From assembly GCF_022234545.1 (NCBI RefSeq), contig NZ_JAIEUI010000016.1, positions 62,001 to 126,000 of the forward strand: 64,000 nucleotides of DNA, written 5' to 3'. The notes beneath the pieces are model-generated. The model saw only the letters and a list, made by a program, of their open reading frames with translations, was not told the origin of the DNA and did not search any database. Made by a program: the position numbers and the translations under genes. Position 1 is the stretch's first letter, and each line of letters opens with the position of its first letter. Positions 26,169 through 35,176 of the stretch are shown one piece after another. Source of the stretch: Paenibacillus piscarius (lineage in GTDB: Bacteria; Bacillota; Bacilli; Paenibacillales; Paenibacillaceae).

Positions 26169-26741
26169 GTGGCACCCAAAAAAAAGTACACCAAAGAACA
26201 AATCATCGATGCGGCGTTCGAGATTGCGAGAACCGAAGGAGTGGATGCCGTGACCATCCGTAAGGTGGCGGAGAAGCTGGGGGGCTCCATCGCCCCCATC
26301 TATGTCAATTTCAAGGAGGCTAGCGAGCTGGTGGAGGAAGTGTATCAGAGAACGCTTACGGTGAGCAGACAGATTCTGCTGGAGCAGAACTCCGGGCATC
26401 CGTTCCATGATATCGGGGCGGCCAGCATACGTTTTGCAAGGGAGTATCCGGTGCTGTTCCGGGATCTGGTGATGAAGAAGAACGGTCAGGCGAAGCATGA
26501 TGAGGCACAGACGCAAGGGTTCATTCAGATGATGAGAACGGACCCGGATCTGAACGGATTATCGGATGATGAGCTGGGGATGATTTTGCTCAAGATGAAG
26601 ATGTTCCAGGTCGGGATGAGTGTGATGGTTGCGAATGAGCTGCTGCCGGACCACTATACGGAGGAGCAGATGATTCAGCTGTTGAACAGCGCGGCAGAGG
26701 ATGTCATCAGCACAGCGAGGCGCAGAACGGAGCAATCCTGA
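26169..26741 (+). CDS. TetR-family repressor
   Basis: A 190-residue regulator with an N-terminal helix-turn-helix (YTKEQIIDAAFEIARTEG, then VTIRKVAEKLGGSIAPIYVNF), the standard TetR order. GTG 26169 is seven bases after AGGAGG; the upstream ATG at 26145 precedes that site. The C-terminal two-thirds is the ligand and dimer domain. It lies behind a palindrome in its own promoter and 19 bases before the second CPBP gene, so it probably controls that gene too. The inducer is unknown. Confidence 0.88.
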   Translation: MAPKKKYTKEQIIDAAFEIARTEGVDAVTIRKVAEKLGGSIAPIYVNFKEASELVEEVYQRTLTVSRQILLEQNSGHPFHDIGAASIRFAREYPVLFRDLVMKKNGQAKHDEAQTQGFIQMMRTDPDLNGLSDDELGMILLKMKMFQVGMSVMVANELLPDHYTEEQMIQLLNSAAEDVISTARRRTEQS

Positions 26742-26760
26742 ACCCGGAGGGGATTATCAT

Positions 26761-27579
26761 ATGACAGCAGGCAGAACCAAGCTTAGTCTTCTATTGTTCA
26801 TCGTTATTGTGCTGGCGTGCGGCTGGATGGGGGTATGGGTGGACATGCAGCTGCCGGATCAGCCGGAAGGGAATTCGCCGGGAATGGGCTTATGGCTGAT
26901 ATTACCGTTGATCGCCATGCTTGTACTGCGGCTGGTGAACCGCGATTGGAAGGATATTGGCGTAAGGTTCAATTTTAGAGCAAACAGGAAGTGGTACGGT
27001 GCAGCCATTGCCGTCTATCCGGTAATCATGGTTATTGTGGTGGGGCTTGCTCTGCTGTTCAATAGCGCCAGCGCTTCAGAGGCCGAACTACATACGGTTC
27101 TCTCACTGGTCGGGGTATCGCTCGCCGGCAGCTTTATTAAGAACATCTTCGAGGAATTCGCCTGGCGGGGATATCTGACTCCGAAACTAATTGAGCTGAA
27201 GCTGAATGACTGGATCATCTATCTCGTGTCCGGTCTGGTCTGGGCGCTGTGGCATACGGCTTATTATCTGGTCTTCCTGCCGGATACTTATTTCGGGACT
27301 ACGACGAGATGGGGCTATGTCTTCATCGGCTGTGTGCTCATGGTTGCATGGTCCATCATGTACGTTGAGATCTATCGTCTTACGCAATCGGTGTGGCCTT
27401 GTGTAATGATGCATGCTGTGGAGGATGGAGTACCTACCTTGCTGGTATCGGTTGCCGGGATCATTACATTCACGCCGGCAGGCGAGCTGTGGTTCAGCCC
27501 GACCACCGGCGTGTTGACGACGGTTCTGTTCATCGGATTCGGATTATGGCTCAGAGCCAGACGATTGAAGCGCGTATGA
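26761..27579 (+). CDS. CPBP-family intramembrane metalloprotease 2
   Basis: A 272-residue membrane protein with about eight hydrophobic segments. The CPBP motifs are EEFAWRGYL, ALWHTAYYL and the third histidine in VMMHAVEDG. The ATG at 26761 follows GGAGGGG; the open frame continues back into the TetR gene. It is the second gene of the TetR operon. It is related to the protein at 25129 only at the family level. Confidence 0.87.
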   Translation: MTAGRTKLSLLLFIVIVLACGWMGVWVDMQLPDQPEGNSPGMGLWLILPLIAMLVLRLVNRDWKDIGVRFNFRANRKWYGAAIAVYPVIMVIVVGLALLFNSASASEAELHTVLSLVGVSLAGSFIKNIFEEFAWRGYLTPKLIELKLNDWIIYLVSGLVWALWHTAYYLVFLPDTYFGTTTRWGYVFIGCVLMVAWSIMYVEIYRLTQSVWPCVMMHAVEDGVPTLLVSVAGIITFTPAGELWFSPTTGVLTTVLFIGFGLWLRARRLKRV

Positions 27580-27608
27580 GGATAGGACTTGGGCGAGAGA
27601 TACTCGGA

Positions 27609-28196
27609 TTACTTTGCTTCATGCCCCATCATATCGCGCAGAACATCATAGGCAATAGGTAAAGTAGTGTAGCCGTCACTGTCCAGAAAATGTCCGCCGT
27701 GCTCCACCTCGTGGAAATCGGCATGAATGACTTGTGCCAATTTCTTGCTGAGCGCGACGGGCACAATGGCATCATCCCTGGAGGCAATCACTGCACGTCT
27801 GGGGGCCAGCGCTGCGGCCTCGCTGTAGTCGGTCTGCTCCTGCGTGAACTCATCAAGCATTGGCAGATCGGGTAACGGCTTGGTGAAGCCGGATACCAGG
27901 ACCAGGCCGCCGAGCGGCTCCTGCGGCTTCGTCTTAAGCAGATACTTGAGCAGCGAGACACAGCCTAAGCTGTGCGCAACGAAATAGGTGTCTTGGGTCA
28001 GCATTTTGACCTCATGGGACAGATGCTCCAGCCATTCTTGCAGGTTAGGCGATAAGGGCGCCGGCATTTCGAGAATATCCGCCGTGATCCCGTCTGCCGC
28101 GAGCTGCTCCTGTAACCAGCCAAACCAATGATTCGCCGGGGTGGCCCCGTAACCATGAACAATATACACATGCTTGCTGCTTGATGGATCAGCCAT
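27609..28196 (-). CDS. RBBP9/YdeN-type serine hydrolase
   Basis: A 195-residue small alpha/beta hydrolase: YIVHGYGATPANHWF near the N-terminus, the nucleophile Ser in FVAHSLGCVSLL, an Asp in SRDDAIVP and the His in EHGGHFLD, making a Ser-Asp-His triad. Size and the ANHWFGWL motif match the RBBP9/YdeN family, cytoplasmic hydrolases of unclear substrate. It converges on the CPBP gene with 29 bases between stop codons. Confidence 0.87.
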   Translation of the reverse strand: MADPSSSKHVYIVHGYGATPANHWFGWLQEQLAADGITADILEMPAPLSPNLQEWLEHLSHEVKMLTQDTYFVAHSLGCVSLLKYLLKTKPQEPLGGLVLVSGFTKPLPDLPMLDEFTQEQTDYSEAAALAPRRAVIASRDDAIVPVALSKKLAQVIHADFHEVEHGGHFLDSDGYTTLPIAYDVLRDMMGHEAK

Positions 28197-28434
28197 ATCG
28201 TAACTCCTCTCATTAAGTAAATATTCCTAGTCGCGTATATTATAGATTCTTCCATTCTGAATGCACAAGTACGCAATTTGCGGGAAAGAGCAATTTGGGT
28301 ATAAAGGTCAATCCTGGAGGCTGTTCATTTGCCTGGAAGGCGGTTAATAAAAAGAAGCAGAGTCAACGGACGGATACGGGAAAGACATCTTAGAGCAGCA
28401 ATCTCTGCTTAAGCCGGATGCGGGGAGAGAGAGG

Positions 28435-30801
28435 ATGGGAATCACTTGGAGGAAATGCAGGCAGACCGTCAACCACACGCTGGATACAGCTGCAGCCAAG
28501 GTGCGCAAGCTGCTGGAGGAATACTCTTGGATTGTTAAAGTCTACGGTCTGCTGATCTGGTGCGCGCTGGTGCTGCTCGTGATCGGGCTGTTTGTGTTGG
28601 AGGATGTACGTAAAATTGCGCTGCAGGCGTTATGGTCATTCTATGTACTGCTGCAATTCTGGCTGTTGTGCCGGAGCAAGACGCTGAGCTGGAAAAGGTT
28701 CATGGGCTTCTATATGGCAGGAGCGTATGTGGTGATTCCCTTAACGCAATGGACGATGTCCCTGGTCCATGCGGTTGCCGGGGGCAGAACGTACGACGGC
28801 TGGAGCACCTATATCGTTACTCCGATTGTGGAGGAAGCGCTGAAGCTGCTGCCCGTGGTAGTGTATTTGTTATTCTCCCGCAAAGCGCGCTCGCTAAGCC
28901 TGACAGATTACATACTTATGGGCGGCGCAGCCGGGGCCGGGTTTCAGTTTGTCGAGGAGGCGGGACGGCGGCTGCTGGCCCGCAGCATAAAATATGGGTT
29001 CTCCATTTTCGGACAGACGCTGCACTGGGAATTCTGGGATTGGTTCCCGGGATATTTCGGCCATGTCACCAGTCCCATCATGTCTACCGGGCATGCTGTC
29101 TCCACTGCGCTGGTGTCGCTCGGAGTGGGCATTGCAATTCGTCTCTGGCGGGGCATCCGTCAAGCCGGACACCGTAAATGGGCGGGACTTGCCGCTGCGC
29201 TTGTGCCGGTACTGTTTTATCTGTGGGTCACGCTCAGTCATATGGTGTGGAATTCCTCCGGCAGGGCACCGGACTGGATGAAGTCACTACATGACGCGCT
29301 TGGCGGCGGCTACTGGGTGGAGCCGCTCCTGCTGCTGCTTATTCTTGCGGCGGTGATATATGATTATGTGGACCTGAACCGGAACAGGGGTACGCTGCCG
29401 CTGCTTGAGGGCGAGCGGAGTATTCAGCCCTTCGGGGAGTTTGTCCGTATCCTCCGTACCGCTCTGGGAGAGCGCGGGCGATTCATGCAGGTGCTAAGCT
29501 TCTTCCGGGAACGGCGCGAGCTGGGCTTCCAGCTGCTCTACGGTGACTCAGGGAATGAAGAGGACCGCCTGGAGCGGGAGCGCAGCCGGCGGCGGCTTAC
29601 GGCCGTGCTTGTTCCGGCAGCGCTGGCGCTGATTGCGCTTGTAGCCGGTGCGGCGCTGTTGCGGCAAGGCATGGCTACGGGTAACCCGGAGGCCTGCTTC
29701 GCCTGCCAGTTCGACCGGTTGCAGTCCTGGTGGGACCGGCTGAGCGGTACTGAGAAGCTGCTGATTGTCGGCAGCGGCGTGGCCCTCGCCACGCTGGCCG
29801 TCGGCTTCCTGCCTGCGATCGGCTACGGGATGACGCTGGCCGGCATCGCTGCCAGCGGCCATGACATCGCGGCGACCATCCGCCGGCCGTCCCGGCTGCT
29901 GGAGCCGCAGGTCGCGCTGGGGCTGGCTACGGACCTGGCGCTCAGCCGGGTACCGCTGGCTAGGCTGCTCCCGCAGGGCAGCGGCAGTGTGCTGCGCCAG
30001 ACGGATGAGCTGGCGCAATGGGTCTCACGCGGCGCACGGCGCGTGGACGATGCAGTGCCGTCCGCGCCGCATGGCGGGCGCGGCGGCTCCGGCAGCGGCC
30101 GCGTGGACGCGGAGCGCAGCGGGCCGCAGGCCCAAGCGGCGGCGGGCGGCGGACGCGGCTCCGGCGGGAACGGCGGCGCCGGGCGGGGCCACGGCGCGGA
30201 TGACGGCGCGGACGGCGCAGGCCGCGGCGGACGTGGTGACGGCGGCGAGGGCCACGGCAGTGGCGGACGCGGTAAGGACGGCGATGGCGGTGACGGCAGC
30301 AACGGGCGCGGCAAGGACGGCGCTGAGGGAAGCGGCAGCCCGGGCAAGGGCGACGGGGACTCCAGTCCCGGCGGCGCCAAGCCGGGTGACGGGCGTCCTG
30401 AGTCGCTGAACTCCGCAGCGGGGCAGCAGCTGCGCGCGGAGATGCTGGGCAGCCCGGCGGCGGCAGAGTGGAGGAATCTTAATGTCGGAGTCAATCAAGG
30501 TGTAATTCATCATCTGGAATACACCTACTCACAGCCGAATCGTATCCCCTCACTGGAGGCACGGCTCGGCATGAAGCCCGGTGACTTCGATCCGACCCCT
30601 CAGGGGTTTGAGAACTTTACCGCCCAAGCCAAACGGGTGGTTGCCAATGGTAAGTGGAGAGAAATTCCTGGTACAAATAAAGTCATTTATTTTTTGGAGG
30701 GCGTGAAAGGCCCCAATAAGGGCATTGTCGTCATTGTGAAAGATGGATTGCTTGATACCATGATGCCTGGTTCTTACTCTCATTTCACTAAAATGTCTTA
30801 A
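28435..30801 (+). CDS. PrsW-like protease fused to a C-terminal toxin-like domain
   Basis: A 788-residue protein. Residues 40-300 form a membrane domain with PrsW-type glutamic-protease motifs: EEALK at about 132-136, FQFVEEAG near 170-177 and TGHAVSTAL near 218. Further membrane helices lie near 395-415 and 445-475. A Gly/Asp/Arg-rich low-complexity linker spans about 543-660. The last 125 residues are a compact soluble domain (KWREIPGTNKVIYFLEG, then IVVIVKDGLLDTMMPG). A membrane processing module, a linker and a variable-looking C-terminal tip, followed by a small soluble gene, is the layout of polymorphic toxins. The tip's beta-rich end resembles small RNase-type toxins, but I cannot name the family. 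The toxin role is inference. Confidence 0.6.
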   Translation: MGITWRKCRQTVNHTLDTAAAKVRKLLEEYSWIVKVYGLLIWCALVLLVIGLFVLEDVRKIALQALWSFYVLLQFWLLCRSKTLSWKRFMGFYMAGAYVVIPLTQWTMSLVHAVAGGRTYDGWSTYIVTPIVEEALKLLPVVVYLLFSRKARSLSLTDYILMGGAAGAGFQFVEEAGRRLLARSIKYGFSIFGQTLHWEFWDWFPGYFGHVTSPIMSTGHAVSTALVSLGVGIAIRLWRGIRQAGHRKWAGLAAALVPVLFYLWVTLSHMVWNSSGRAPDWMKSLHDALGGGYWVEPLLLLLILAAVIYDYVDLNRNRGTLPLLEGERSIQPFGEFVRILRTALGERGRFMQVLSFFRERRELGFQLLYGDSGNEEDRLERERSRRRLTAVLVPAALALIALVAGAALLRQGMATGNPEACFACQFDRLQSWWDRLSGTEKLLIVGSGVALATLAVGFLPAIGYGMTLAGIAASGHDIAATIRRPSRLLEPQVALGLATDLALSRVPLARLLPQGSGSVLRQTDELAQWVSRGARRVDDAVPSAPHGGRGGSGSGRVDAERSGPQAQAAAGGGRGSGGNGGAGRGHGADDGADGAGRGGRGDGGEGHGSGGRGKDGDGGDGSNGRGKDGAEGSGSPGKGDGDSSPGGAKPGDGRPESLNSAAGQQLRAEMLGSPAAAEWRNLNVGVNQGVIHHLEYTYSQPNRIPSLEARLGMKPGDFDPTPQGFENFTAQAKRVVANGKWREIPGTNKVIYFLEGVKGPNKGIVVIVKDGLLDTMMPGSYSHFTKMS

Positions 30802-30903
30802 ACAAATGACGAACTACCCAATCCCTGCGATAATTGAACAAGAAGAACTGGGATGGAATGTAAGCTGCGGGGCATCCGCAGCCAATAAGCGAGGAGGCAG
30901 AGC

Positions 30904-31329
30904 GTGGAGCAGCAATTCAAGGTAATTCGCATGGGCGGCCAAGGGTATGAACGGTCCGTTCTGGTAAGAACACCGGGCGGGCAGGAGGTATGGGTACATT
31001 ATATCGACCCGGAGGAAGACCTGGAGGATGGAATGCCGCCGCAGTTGCCGCCGGAAGGGATCCTGCGCGGCGAATTGTACATCGAATGGGTGATCACAGC
31101 CGAAGCAGGTCAGCCGGGGAATACCTGGAGCCGCCAGCCCATAGCGAAGTCACCGGCGATTGAGGTGTCAGGCCAGGTGCTGGAGGTGCCGGATGCCTAC
31201 GAATCGGTCTGGGACCTGGGCGAGCTGGGCAACCGGATACAGGTAGAATTCGAACAGGAAGCGAATCTGCAGCCAGGCGGCTGGTACACAGCATCCGGCA
31301 GCCTCGGGCTGCGGCTGTCTGAGGAGTGA
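30904..31329 (+). CDS. Putative immunity protein
   Basis: A 141-residue soluble acidic protein (EDLEDGMPPQLPPEG, then a beta-rich C-terminus ending LGLRLSEE), starting at GTG 30904 behind GAGGAGG. No signal peptide or membrane segment and no known motif were recognised. Its position 102 bases after the PrsW-toxin fusion, its small size and acidity suggest that it is the immunity protein that binds the toxin tip. An unrelated hypothetical protein is the alternative. Confidence 0.5.
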   Translation: MEQQFKVIRMGGQGYERSVLVRTPGGQEVWVHYIDPEEDLEDGMPPQLPPEGILRGELYIEWVITAEAGQPGNTWSRQPIAKSPAIEVSGQVLEVPDAYESVWDLGELGNRIQVEFEQEANLQPGGWYTASGSLGLRLSEE

Positions 31330-31394
31330 TGCGCGGCATCCAGCCGATGTTTACCTCCGGGAGAGTAGGCTGTCAGGATGAGGATGATGGAGGG

Positions 31395-31585
31395 AAATAG
31401 TTGGATTTTGTCCAATTACTAATCAATGTATGGGCTGAACGACGCCAGCAGTTGGAAAAATGGCACTTAATTTTTCGCGAATTCGCTAGCAGCGGCAGAA
31501 TCGGATATAGCAGATGCTGTTTTTCCACTTGTTGCTCAGTAATCATCAGATTCCGTTGAATTAAGCAGCAATTATCCAACTATTT
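31395..31585. repeat. MITE-like hairpin element, 191 bp
   Basis: Both ends carry the perfect 11-base inverted repeat AAATAGTTGGA / TCCAACTATTT. Inside, AGTTGGAAAAATGGCA is mirrored by TGCTGTTTTTCCACTT, so most of the element can fold on itself. It codes for nothing convincing and fills the gap between the immunity gene and the terminator at 31661. Confidence 0.6.
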
Positions 31586-31660
31586 ACTGCCGGGAGAGCT
31601 ACGCTCTACACTTGATGGAACTCTGCGGCATGACGGGGAAATAACGACGAAGTAAGCCAA

Positions 31661-31697
31661 ATAGACCGCCCCTCCTCATGGAAGGACGGTCTATTTG
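31661..31697. terminator. Bidirectional GACCG-stem terminator
   Basis: ATAGACCG pairs with CGGTCTAT around a CT-rich loop, with TTTGC after it. It lies between the convergent immunity and MFS genes. Confidence 0.7.
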
Positions 31698-31705
31698 CAT
31701 TTCAT

Positions 31706-32926
31706 TTACTCACTGGCAGATGGCTCGTCTGCACCGGTCCCTGCAAACCGGACAAATAGGAATACTCCAATCAGGACCACAACGATGCCCGACCAGAAGA
31801 ACCAGAACGGAACGCCGAACCGGTCGGCCACAGGTCCCGCCAGCGCAAGCCCGAGCGGAGACGACAAGAGTCCGATACTCGTTACGAAGGAGAGCACGCG
31901 TCCCAGAAGCTCAGGCTCGTAAGACTTCTGGATCATCGCCATGTAAGGGCCGTTGAACAAGGGGGCTGCAGCACCCATCAGGAACGAAAGGACGGTAAAA
32001 GCAAGGAAGGCCTCGCGCCCGGTCACCCCGCTCAGGACACAGGTGAGCCCGATCACAACCAGACTCAGACTCATGTAGGTGGTGTCCTTCCATCTGGAAG
32101 CAAGCACTGACAGCAGGGCACCGCCAAGAATCATCCCAATCCCGAATACGGCTTCAATCAGGCTGGCGCTGTAGCCGCCGCGGCCGAAATGCGACAGCGT
32201 CATTAAGGGGAACAGCATCGCCAGCGGCATGAATACCACACTGAAGACAGCCATGGCAACCGTTACTGTGACAATAGACTTTTGCGACAGGAAGGCCCGC
32301 CAGCCTAGCATAAACTCCTTACGGAACGAGGGGGTCTCCACGCTCTCCGGCTTCGGTTGACGAATCTGGACGAACAGAAGCATGAGGTTAGCGATTAAGG
32401 CACCTGCCACATCTAAGAGCAACACGGTTCCCAGCGAAGTCGCCGAGTATACCGCTATTCCAAGCACGGGTCCAAGTACGCTGGAAGCGGAGAAGATCAG
32501 CTGGTTCCAGCCGGCCACCCGGGTAAGCTGGTCTTCCGGCGCAATCAGCGGAATCGCCGCCTGGAACGATGGCGCATGGAAGGACGAAGCTGCCGAACGG
32601 ATCAGCAGGATGGCATACACAATCCATAAGCTGGGCTCCCCCCATAGATAATATGCACCCAGAATCAGACTGGTTAGTGCAATGGCGCTGTCCGCAGCGA
32701 TCATGGTGAGCTTACGGTTCCACCGGTCGAGCCAGACACCGATGAACGGGCCTAAGACCGCCTGCGGCAGGAACCCGGCCAGGCCGGCCAGCATCAGCAC
32801 GGCAGCCGACCCTGTCGTCTCAGTCAGATGCCAGATGATGGAGAACTGAACCATCGCAGAGGTTAATATCGAGAAGATTTGTCCGCTGAAGATGAAGGCG
32901 AACGTCTTTTTCCATTGAGTATTCAT
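31706..32926 (-). CDS. MFS exporter, MefA-like
   Basis: A 406-residue transporter with 12 predicted membrane helices. It resembles macrolide/drug-efflux MFS proteins (WLDRWNRKLTMIAADSAIAL in the first cytoplasmic loop; the family motif around GPFIGVWLDR). ATG 32926 follows GGGAGGG. It would pump a hydrophobic compound out of the cell. Expression is probably controlled by the leader at 32927-33180, in which a strong terminator hairpin sits directly before the ribosome site. Such leaders are common on antibiotic-efflux genes, so the natural inducer may be a ribosome-targeting antibiotic. The substrate itself cannot be read from the sequence. Confidence 0.85.
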   Translation of the reverse strand: MNTQWKKTFAFIFSGQIFSILTSAMVQFSIIWHLTETTGSAAVLMLAGLAGFLPQAVLGPFIGVWLDRWNRKLTMIAADSAIALTSLILGAYYLWGEPSLWIVYAILLIRSAASSFHAPSFQAAIPLIAPEDQLTRVAGWNQLIFSASSVLGPVLGIAVYSATSLGTVLLLDVAGALIANLMLLFVQIRQPKPESVETPSFRKEFMLGWRAFLSQKSIVTVTVAMAVFSVVFMPLAMLFPLMTLSHFGRGGYSASLIEAVFGIGMILGGALLSVLASRWKDTTYMSLSLVVIGLTCVLSGVTGREAFLAFTVLSFLMGAAAPLFNGPYMAMIQKSYEPELLGRVLSFVTSIGLLSSPLGLALAGPVADRFGVPFWFFWSGIVVVLIGVFLFVRFAGTGADEPSASE

Positions 32927-32943
32927 AAGTTTGTACCCTCCCT

Positions 32944-32983
32944 AAATAAAAACAGACCCAAATCCGTTATGGACTTGGGTCTG
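32944..32983 (-). promoter_or_regulatory. Attenuator terminator before the MFS gene
   Basis: On the minus strand CAGACCCAAGTCC pairs with GGATTTGGGTCTG (13 pairs, one G-U; loop ATAAC) and is followed by TTTTTATTT. The T-run ends about ten bases before the MFS ribosome site, so the hairpin would stop most transcripts before the gene. Confidence 0.75.
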
Positions 32984-33123
32984 CAACAAATACATGTTGG
33001 GACAGTGCGAAACCGGGCATAGTGAAATAAGCCGTAGCGGATCGCAACCAATGTCCTTAACGTAAATAGAAGCAGCTCAAAAAAGCCCACACATGGTGAG
33101 AAATCAGCTTTTGTTGAACGTGC

Positions 33124-33144
33124 TTACCATATACGTGGAATCAT
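33124..33144 (-). CDS. Candidate leader peptide MIPRIW
   Basis: ATG ATT CCA CGT ATA TGG TAA lies ten bases after GAGGAGG, about 200 bases before the MFS gene. A six-codon frame with a strong ribosome site and an attenuator downstream fits ribosome-stalling control. A second frame from ATG 33154 to 33104 (starts MAADDSTYMVS) overlaps it, but its ATG touches the ribosome site. A TATAAAAT box lies about 10 bases upstream of the site. Confidence 0.5.
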   Translation of the reverse strand: MIPRIW

Positions 33145-33223
33145 CGGCTGCCATCCTCCTCAAATTTTATAGCCGAAGCTTAACATTGAACTCTTGAAGG
33201 TGTCAATAGGATTGAACCCTGCA

Positions 33224-33907
33224 TCAATGTACCCGTCTTCTCGTAAACAGCCACCCGCCAGCTAAGAAAACAAGATAAAGCAGCAGATTGAAGCCGGTGC
33301 CAAGCAACAGAGAATCGTTCAGCAGCAGGGTACGGAAGAAGGCGGCCACGTGAACCCGGAGCTCCGGGATGGCAGTGCCGACCGGAATAGCCGCAGCAAT
33401 CAATACAGTCAACAGCCAGCCTGCGGGGGTGAAGAATCCCGAGACCAGCATACTCAGCAAAGCCATAGCCATCAGGTAAAAGGCGGTTTGATACAGAAAT
33501 GAACCGGCAAAGCCATAATTGTTCCAATGAAAGGCGGCGATCAGATCCGTGACATTATCATAATTGTGAAAGACATGGACCTGCACGGCGAGCCATAGGG
33601 AGTTCATGAAGGCAACACCTGCCGCCCAGACGGCAAACACGGTATGCATCCCCCTGAAATATTGCATCCGGCTGGCGCCCAAATGAACAATCCGTTTGTA
33701 ATAGCTCAGCGGCAGCGTGACGGCGAACAATGGCAATAGAAGAATAAGCATGTTGCTCTCGGATAGACGGGAGGCACCCATCGTATCTGTCAGGAAGGTA
33801 ATTATAAGTTCTGTCGTCCGGCCAAGCACAATAATCACCGGAACCAGCCAGATATATAGTTTAAGCAGTCTGTAGGTTGCTTTAAGATGAACGGTCAACG
33901 CACTCAA
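33224..33907 (-). CDS. ABC transporter membrane protein (YtrA-type operon)
   Basis: A 227-residue membrane protein with about six hydrophobic segments (WLVPVIIVLG, MLILLLPLFAVTLPLSY, and a C-terminal LLLYLVFLAGGWLF). It is the third gene of a GntR-ATPase-permease operon like Bacillus ytr or Staphylococcus operons that respond to cell-wall antibiotics. The ATPase stop is one base before its start. It would form the channel with the ATPase at 33909. The substrate is not known. Confidence 0.8.
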   Translation of the reverse strand: MSALTVHLKATYRLLKLYIWLVPVIIVLGRTTELIITFLTDTMGASRLSESNMLILLLPLFAVTLPLSYYKRIVHLGASRMQYFRGMHTVFAVWAAGVAFMNSLWLAVQVHVFHNYDNVTDLIAAFHWNNYGFAGSFLYQTAFYLMAMALLSMLVSGFFTPAGWLLTVLIAAAIPVGTAIPELRVHVAAFFRTLLLNDSLLLGTGFNLLLYLVFLAGGWLFTRRRVH

Positions 33908-33908
33908 T

Positions 33909-34778
33909 CTAGAGACCTCCCTCGATCAAATACAGGAATAGCTTTTGCAGACTCAGCGCTTCGAGCGATATGTCCTGCTCACGGGCCAGCCGTTTATCCT
34001 TGTCACTCAGCTTCTCGTAAAGAGCGGCAAGCGTGCCTCTTCCGTAGTCCTCGCGGTAGATCACCCGTTTGCCCGATGTATAAGAAGCTACAGCCTCCGA
34101 ATGTCCCCGGATCAGATAAGCCGACTGGAGGCATTGCTCCATATCCTCCTGAAGCAGGAGGGAGCCTGACTCAAGGATAATGATCCTCTCTGCGACCGGC
34201 GCGATCTCATCGATCAAATGCGTGGACAGCAGAATCGTGCGCGGATGATTGGCGTAATCCTCCATAAGTGCCTTGTAGAACCGTTCCCTCATCAACACAT
34301 CCAGGCTTAGCACAGGCTCATCGTATAAGGTTATCTGCGCCCGGCTGGCCAGTCCGATTACATTCTGGAGCAGTGACTGGTTCCCGCTGGAGAGCTGCCG
34401 GATCTTCTGATCCTTATCGATTAGGAAGAGGTCAAGCAGTTCGCGGGCATAAGACCCATCCCACCTGGGATAAAAGGCTGCCGCGGTCTGCAAAGCTTCG
34501 GTGACTCTCGCTCCCCCGAAGTGCTGGTAGTGATCGCGCACATAGCACAAGTCCTTCGGTAATTCTCCCCTGCGCAGCCGCTGTCCGCCAACTTCAATCG
34601 TGCCGGAATCTGCCGCAATTCCACCCGCAATGGTATTCAGTAAAGTGGTTTTGCCAGCCCCGTTGCGTCCAAGTAACGCGTAAATGACGCCGTCTTCCAG
34701 CTGTAAATCGAGCGCCCGCAGAGCCGGAGCAGAGCTGAAGGATTTGGTCAGACGGCCGCAAGCTAATGCTATACTCAC
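33909..34778 (-). CDS. ABC transporter ATPase (YtrA-type operon)
   Basis: A 289-residue ABC ATPase: Walker A GRNGAGKTT near 37-45, a degenerate signature LSSGNQSLLQ, Walker B ITLYDEP and the switch His in LSTHLIDE. The variant signature and the roughly 60-residue C-terminal extension are common in YtrB-like ATPases. It is encoded five bases after the GntR regulator gene and before the permease. The operon is probably repressed by that regulator. Confidence 0.87.
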   Translation of the reverse strand: MSIALACGRLTKSFSSAPALRALDLQLEDGVIYALLGRNGAGKTTLLNTIAGGIAADSGTIEVGGQRLRRGELPKDLCYVRDHYQHFGGARVTEALQTAAAFYPRWDGSYARELLDLFLIDKDQKIRQLSSGNQSLLQNVIGLASRAQITLYDEPVLSLDVLMRERFYKALMEDYANHPRTILLSTHLIDEIAPVAERIIILESGSLLLQEDMEQCLQSAYLIRGHSEAVASYTSGKRVIYREDYGRGTLAALYEKLSDKDKRLAREQDISLEALSLQKLFLYLIEGGL

Positions 34779-34783
34779 GGATT

Positions 34784-35152
34784 TCAGTCCTTTCTCAGTT
34801 GTGTGATCATGTCAATGATATCGCCGGTGGTCAGCCCAAGCTTGTCGGCTTCGTTCAGCAGCCCGGATAAGAGCTCTTTGGTAAACCGTTCTCTGCGTTT
34901 CATATGAATTTTCTCTTTGGCATCGGCCGCGACGAACATGCCGAGCCCTCTTTTTTTGTACAGAATCTCTTCGTTAACCAATAAGCCGATCCCCTTAACC
35001 ACAGTGGCCGGATTAATCTGAAACAGCTGGGAGAACTGGGCAACCGAAAGAATCTGCTCGTCCACCTGAAATGTGCCGTTCAGAATATCGTCCTCAATGA
35101 TATGGGCGACCTGCTGGAATATCGGTAGATTATCGTCAAAAGTGATGGTCAT
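34784..35152 (-). CDS. GntR regulator, YtrA subfamily
   Basis: A 122-residue regulator with the short YtrA layout: an N-terminal winged helix (PIFQQVAHIIEDDILNG, then LSVAQFSQLFQINPATVVKG, then LYKKRGLGMFV) and a short C-terminal dimer helix. YtrA-type proteins repress ABC operons and are relieved by envelope stress or cell-wall antibiotics. A 22-base palindrome lies 25 bases upstream of its start. The same site lies before the divergent ABC/FtsX operon, so this protein probably controls both. Confidence 0.9.
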   Translation of the reverse strand: MTITFDDNLPIFQQVAHIIEDDILNGTFQVDEQILSVAQFSQLFQINPATVVKGIGLLVNEEILYKKRGLGMFVAADAKEKIHMKRRERFTKELLSGLLNEADKLGLTTGDIIDMITQLRKD

Positions 35153-35176
35153 GGCTTCACCATTCGTCCTCTTAGT

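Noticed and set aside
29823..30494. Pro-rich 223-codon minus-strand frame
   Set aside because: It is a shadow of the GC-rich, Gly-rich linker of the PrsW fusion; it has no ribosome site.
31373..31579. 68-codon minus-strand frame in the 191-bp element
   Set aside because: It lies inside the folded repeat and its residues are low in protein character.
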